Below, in pieces: positions 60,939-64,000 of a DNA stretch of 64,000 nucleotides. A program made the translations under genes and the position numbers. Source of the DNA: SYLG01 sp965226945 (lineage in GTDB: Bacteria; Planctomycetota; Planctomycetia; Gemmatales; Gemmataceae); NCBI GenBank assembly GCA_965226945.1, contig OZ245717.1:1426001-1490000 (forward strand), in the 5' to 3' direction. How positions within the stretch are numbered: position 1 is the stretch's first letter; each line of letters begins with the position of its first letter. The notes under the pieces were generated by a model. It saw only the letters and a list, made by a program, of their open reading frames with translations. It did not search any database and was not told the DNA's origin.

Positions 60939-61893
60939 TCCGGATGGGGAGACGCCCCCCTCCCCCGATTCCGGAGCCGAAGCTTCGAAGCCGGAACGAA
61001 AAAAAAGAAAACGACGCGTGAAGCCCGAGTCCGCCGCGCAGGATTCGGGTGTGTCCGCAATTCCCGCTACGACCATATCGAACGGTACCATTTCCACCGG
61101 CACGCCAGCCGAGTCGGCCTGGACCCCCTGGCCCGTTTGGCTCGTCCCCTTGCCCGCGGTACTCGGTCTTTTGGTTTTGCTTGGGCTCGCCTGGCTTGGA
61201 TGGCAAAATCAAAAAACGCCAGCGCCCGCGGAGATCGCCCTGGATCAGCTCGTTATCGAATTGCCCCCTCACCTGGAGCGACGGAAATTCCTTGACGAGG
61301 TTCGCTATCTGGGGAATTTGCCCGAGAAATTGACCGTCGGCAGCGAAGACCATCTCTTTCGCCTCAAGGCGGCGCTGGGGAAACATCCCTGGGTTCGCTC
61401 CGTCGAATCGATCGAGCCGGTCCCCTCTCGCGAAAACCCGACGGGCCTCATGGCGAAAGCGGCCATTCGCAGGCCGGTGCTCCTGGTGCCGGTTGACCCG
61501 GCGCTTTCAAGCGGCGGCAAGTTTCGACTGGTGGATGAAGCGGGGGTGTTGTTGCCCGTTTGCGAGCATGCCTTGTTTGCGCAACTCGCCGAGACCGTGC
61601 CCGGGCCGGCCGGCCAACCGGGAGAACTTTGGGGAAACCCCACGGTGGAAAGCGCGGCCGGGCTTGCGGGTTGGTTTGCGCGGCAGGACCAGGCTCCGGT
61701 TTTGCAAATCATCAAAGGGAGCCCCCAGCGCTGGATGCTCGCGATCGAGAATCGCTGGGTCGTCTGGAACGAGGGAGCCGAATCGATCTCGCCGGCTCAA
61801 ATGAGCGCGAAACTGGCAGAGCTCAAGAAACGGCTCAGTTCAACCCCGCCAGGAACTCCCTTGAACCTGACCACGCTGCTACTTCCACGCTGA
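60904..61893 (+). CDS. FtsQ/DivIB-like bitopic membrane protein
   Basis: A 329-residue protein. Residues 1-80 form a highly charged cytoplasmic part (KPERKKRKRRVKPESAAQDS). A single helix lies at about 80-98 (VPLPAVLGLLVLLGLAWLGW). The outer part (100-329) has a POTRA-like start: DHLFRLKAALGKHPWVRSVE then SIEPVPSRENPTGLMAKAAI, like FtsQ's hydrophobic POTRA pattern (L-x-x-x-P-W-V). RPVLLVPVD and LVDEAGVLLP fit the beta domain. Gene position directly after murB is where ftsQ lies in the dcw cluster. So a divisome protein is a good guess; sequence alone is too divergent to be sure. Confidence 0.68.
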   Translation: MSLSNGKSPSGDPDGETPPSPDSGAEASKPERKKRKRRVKPESAAQDSGVSAIPATTISNGTISTGTPAESAWTPWPVWLVPLPAVLGLLVLLGLAWLGWQNQKTPAPAEIALDQLVIELPPHLERRKFLDEVRYLGNLPEKLTVGSEDHLFRLKAALGKHPWVRSVESIEPVPSRENPTGLMAKAAIRRPVLLVPVDPALSSGGKFRLVDEAGVLLPVCEHALFAQLAETVPGPAGQPGELWGNPTVESAAGLAGWFARQDQAPVLQIIKGSPQRWMLAIENRWVVWNEGAESISPAQMSAKLAELKKRLSSTPPGTPLNLTTLLLPR

Positions 61894-62050
61894 GAGGCTT
61901 GACTTTTCTTCCTCTCACTTGAGGGAGGAGGCTCGGGGCGTTCGTGGGTTCTCGTTGGACCATGGCCATCTGACCAATCCCCAGCACCCAACAACCAGCA
62001 ATGATTGACAATGCGACCTGGGTGCGCACAGCGTGCTCGGGAAGCGAAAA

Positions 62051-62890
62051 TCACCAGGACATCAGAATTCCAATAACGATCATCCCGACCAACAGGAAGG
62101 CAGCCGTCAGCATCACCTGGCGGGGACTTTGGCGATGGAGATGCCGCTCGATGGAAAGCTCGTCTCCCTGATCGATCGCGGATTGAAGCGCGAGTTCGTA
62201 TTTGCCTTCCGGATAGTCTCCCAGTCGTTGCGAGTTCCAGAAGTCTGCCTGGGCCTGAGTGGTGGGCGAAAGCGCCGTCAGGTCGGCCCGCAAGATGTTG
62301 CCCGGATCGCCAATCACCATCGTTCGTTCCAGCCGCACCGAAAGGGGCGCGAGATTCCATAACCTCTCGGCCACTTCGCGATCTTCATGGCCCGCGTCCA
62401 GCCGCACTCCGGCTCCGTCCATCAACGCCTGGGCTCCCCCCAAAAGGAGCGCCGAATCGGCGCTCTTTAAAAGATCTTGAAAGTAGCTTACCTTCGGAAG
62501 GACGGCCCACTCGGGATTGACCGCCCAGCTGACTTCTCCCGGACTGCAAAACGCGGGGCCGCGCTTTAGTTTTCTGGCAACACGAAAAGGATCGGCCGCG
62601 AAGTAGCGAGCAAAATCGGCCTTTTTTAAGGCAACCAGTTCCACTCGATTCGCCGCGCCCAGGGCCACGATTGACCACCGGCCCTTGTGAGCCAAGATCA
62701 ACCCCTCATTCCCCGGATCGAATCCGCCCGCCCATTTGCCAAGCTCCACCGTGTATCCAGAGATTTCCGCCGGCATTTGACTGGCGTCGTGGGAAGCCGC
62801 AACGATCCGCCAGGCAGGCCCCATCCCCTGGCTCGAAGCCGGCTCCGGTTCCAGTACCAGTCGAATTTGCGCAATGAGCGTTTCTTTCAT
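62051..62890 (-). CDS. Tail-anchored protein of unknown function
   Basis: A 279-residue protein. GGCGGGA precedes the ATG at 62890; the frame start at 62905 is TTG. No known domain is recognised. Residues 1-250 are soluble and regular (ILAHKGRWSIVALGAANRVE, LLLGGAQALMDGAGVRLDAG), and one helix at the C-terminus (MLTAAFLLVGMIVIGILMSW) makes it a tail-anchored inner-membrane protein. There is no signal peptide, so the body is cytoplasmic. It is not in an operon: the nearest gene on its strand is 370 bases upstream. Confidence 0.72.
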   Translation of the reverse strand: MKETLIAQIRLVLEPEPASSQGMGPAWRIVAASHDASQMPAEISGYTVELGKWAGGFDPGNEGLILAHKGRWSIVALGAANRVELVALKKADFARYFAADPFRVARKLKRGPAFCSPGEVSWAVNPEWAVLPKVSYFQDLLKSADSALLLGGAQALMDGAGVRLDAGHEDREVAERLWNLAPLSVRLERTMVIGDPGNILRADLTALSPTTQAQADFWNSQRLGDYPEGKYELALQSAIDQGDELSIERHLHRQSPRQVMLTAAFLLVGMIVIGILMSW

Positions 62891-63061
62891 CGCCGTTCCC
62901 GCCAAAATGATCGAAGCGCCTCACTTTTAGGAATCGCCCGAATGCCCGCGTTCGACCAAACCGCGTCCAAGTCCTCTGATTCTAAGCCGCCTCGCGTCCT
63001 CGATCGAAAAAACCCGGTTCGAAAAAGGGAATCGGTCCTCGAAGACGATCGATCCTCGGGA

Positions 63062-63241
63062 ATGAAAACCCTGTTCGCCACACTCCTATGCGCATTGATC
63101 CTCTTCCCCGTCGGTCACGGCTGTTCCGTGTCACACCGGCACGGAAACGACGAGGAAGACGAAGAGCCTTTTCAAATGCTCACTGGCGAACCGGACGAAT
63201 CCGCGTGCCCAGGTAAAGTGGATAAAAAAATGCGGCGGTAA
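63062..63241 (+). CDS. Small lipoprotein or secreted peptide, 59 residues
   Basis: MKTLFATLLCALILFPVGHG then Cys is a signal peptide with a possible lipobox (VGHGC, less standard than LxGC). The mature part (CSVSHRHGNDEEDEEPFQML) is rich in Glu/Asp and His. GGGA precedes the ATG. The stop codon lies in the terminator hairpin. The frame is open to 62687, but the upstream part overlaps the gene on the other strand. A real gene is likely but not certain. Confidence 0.5.
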   Translation: MKTLFATLLCALILFPVGHGCSVSHRHGNDEEDEEPFQMLTGEPDESACPGKVDKKMRR

Positions 63242-63256
63242 ACCGCCGCATTTTTT
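63224..63256. terminator. Bidirectional terminator
   Basis: AAATGCGGCGG pairs with CCGCCGCATTT across TAAA, flanked by A-run on the left and T-run on the right. It ends the small plus-strand gene and the minus-strand gene at 63279. Confidence 0.85.
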
Positions 63257-63278
63257 CATCCAACCCATCACAAATCGA

Positions 63279-64000
63279 CTACCTCTTCGGTTTGGGAATT
63301 TCCATGACCTGGGGTTGGGCAAACAAGGCCAGGGGTCTCAGGTCGCTGCCTGAAAGCGACGCGATCTGTCCCGCCAGTTGGGTCATCCTGGGATCGTCCT
63401 TCGTCTGAAAACTTCCCACAGTGACATAGCTGCAAGTCTTGTCGTGGAGCACATAGGCTTCAAATTCGAGTCTTCGCAGCACCCGTGCCGATTCATGCGC
63501 CTGCATCGCCGAGGCATTGAGCGCCTCGCCGGGTCGATTGGGACCGAAGCCCAGCTTTTCGAGAATGCTACCGCCGGCATTGGGGTTGACCGGTTGCACC
63601 AGGGTCGCGCCGCGGTACTCTTTCACCGCCAGAGTCCAGTTGCCGTTGCCCTTATTTTTCAAAAGGCTGTAGCTTTCTTCCGAGTTCAGCTTGACCAGGA
63701 AGGGATAGAAATCGGCCTTTTCTTTCTTCTCGACCGGGATCGTCGGGTTGCGGGTCGTGAAGCTGTTTTGGAAGGGGTTGACTTCACGGCGCATGATTTC
63801 GGCGCCCCCTTTTTTCGAGGGAACCAGAATCGTCTCGACATCGGCGGACAGCTTGTTGCCGTTGAGGTGGATTTTGGGCGGCTCGAGCTTCTTGATCTTG
63901 TCCAGTTTGGCGCGCGCCGCTTCCATGGTGGCGAAACCGCCCACCAAGACGGCGCATTGTTCGGTCACGCGCACCGTGCGCTTGCGGCCCGGGGCTTCTT
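63279..64000 (-). CDS. Unknown protein, N-terminus outside the window
   Basis: The frame is open to the right edge (codons before the GTG at 63974 read EAPGRKRTV), so the true start lies beyond base 64000. CAVLVGGFATMEAARAKLDK resembles the phrase of SPOR-type domains (a strand followed by a helix with Ala/Lys), but the fold is not confirmed. Later stretches TLAVKEYRGATLVQPVNPNA and FEAYVLHDKTCSYVTVGSFQ look like a second similar unit; the repetition of VxVGxF with a following helix (GGF, GSF) supports this. The end IPKPKR is basic. No enzyme motif was found. Confidence 0.75.
   Translation of the reverse strand, partial: EAPGRKRTVRVTEQCAVLVGGFATMEAARAKLDKIKKLEPPKIHLNGNKLSADVETILVPSKKGGAEIMRREVNPFQNSFTTRNPTIPVEKKEKADFYPFLVKLNSEESYSLLKNKGNGNWTLAVKEYRGATLVQPVNPNAGGSILEKLGFGPNRPGEALNASAMQAHESARVLRRLEFEAYVLHDKTCSYVTVGSFQTKDDPRMTQLAGQIASLSGSDLRPLALFAQPQVMEIPKPKR

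Overview
The window looks like chromosome from a GC-rich planctomycete, most likely a Gemmata-type lineage. The evidence is five hallmarks: four DUF1559 proteins (pseudopilin-like N-terminus with the FTLIELLVVIAIIAVLIGLL signature), many tiny glycine/cysteine lipoproteins, a Ser/Thr protein kinase, a giant RHS protein with an LETLEDRL-type N-terminus, and a DUF1571 lipoprotein. Lipid A (lpxC, ompH) and peptidoglycan (murB) genes point to a diderm cell envelope. No tRNA, rRNA or CRISPR array was seen.

Layout. 0-1.4 kb: 3' part of an ISKra4-like transposase and an AT-rich flank. 1.4-12 kb: TPR protein, heme/copper monooxygenase-like protein, phosphatidylserine decarboxylase, prolyl-tRNA synthetase, a prenyltransferase-like repeat protein, a NicO-type metal exporter and an MFS-like membrane protein. 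12-16 kb: GntR/LacI-like regulator, then a DUF1559 protein, a lipoprotein and a metallophosphoesterase. 16-22 kb: an ECF sigma / anti-sigma / PDZ operon and a hybrid histidine kinase, both leftward. 22.4-25.7 kb: ompH, lpxC and a GnnA-like oxidoreductase, probably one lipid A operon. 25.8-32 kb: Ser/Thr kinase, pheT, pheS, rplT and rpmI, all leftward. 32.3-37.6 kb: three DUF1559 genes and three small lipoproteins.

37.6-48.2 kb is the most accessory part. It holds a 5'-truncated transposon ATPase, a CHC2 zinc-finger gene, a 595-bp tandem duplication carrying a second CHC2 copy, a putative immunity gene, a 2,253-residue RHS protein with a hydrophobic C-terminal tip, and about 1 kb of AT-rich gene-free DNA. 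48.2-54 kb returns to housekeeping-like genes: lone groES, a response regulator, a DUF1571 lipoprotein, an esterase, a methyltransferase and a HEAT-repeat protein. 54.5-58.5 kb carries a lysine 2,3-aminomutase followed by two different D-Ala-D-Ala-ligase-like ATP-grasp genes; this is the best candidate for an undescribed pathway. 58.6-59.8 kb has queD/queC (7-deazaguanine synthesis). 60-62 kb has murB overlapping an FtsQ-like gene. The right edge holds unknown proteins, the last running out of the window.

Limits: all family names come from reading motifs and translations by eye. No database search was run. Starts were chosen from Shine-Dalgarno-like sequences where these were visible.
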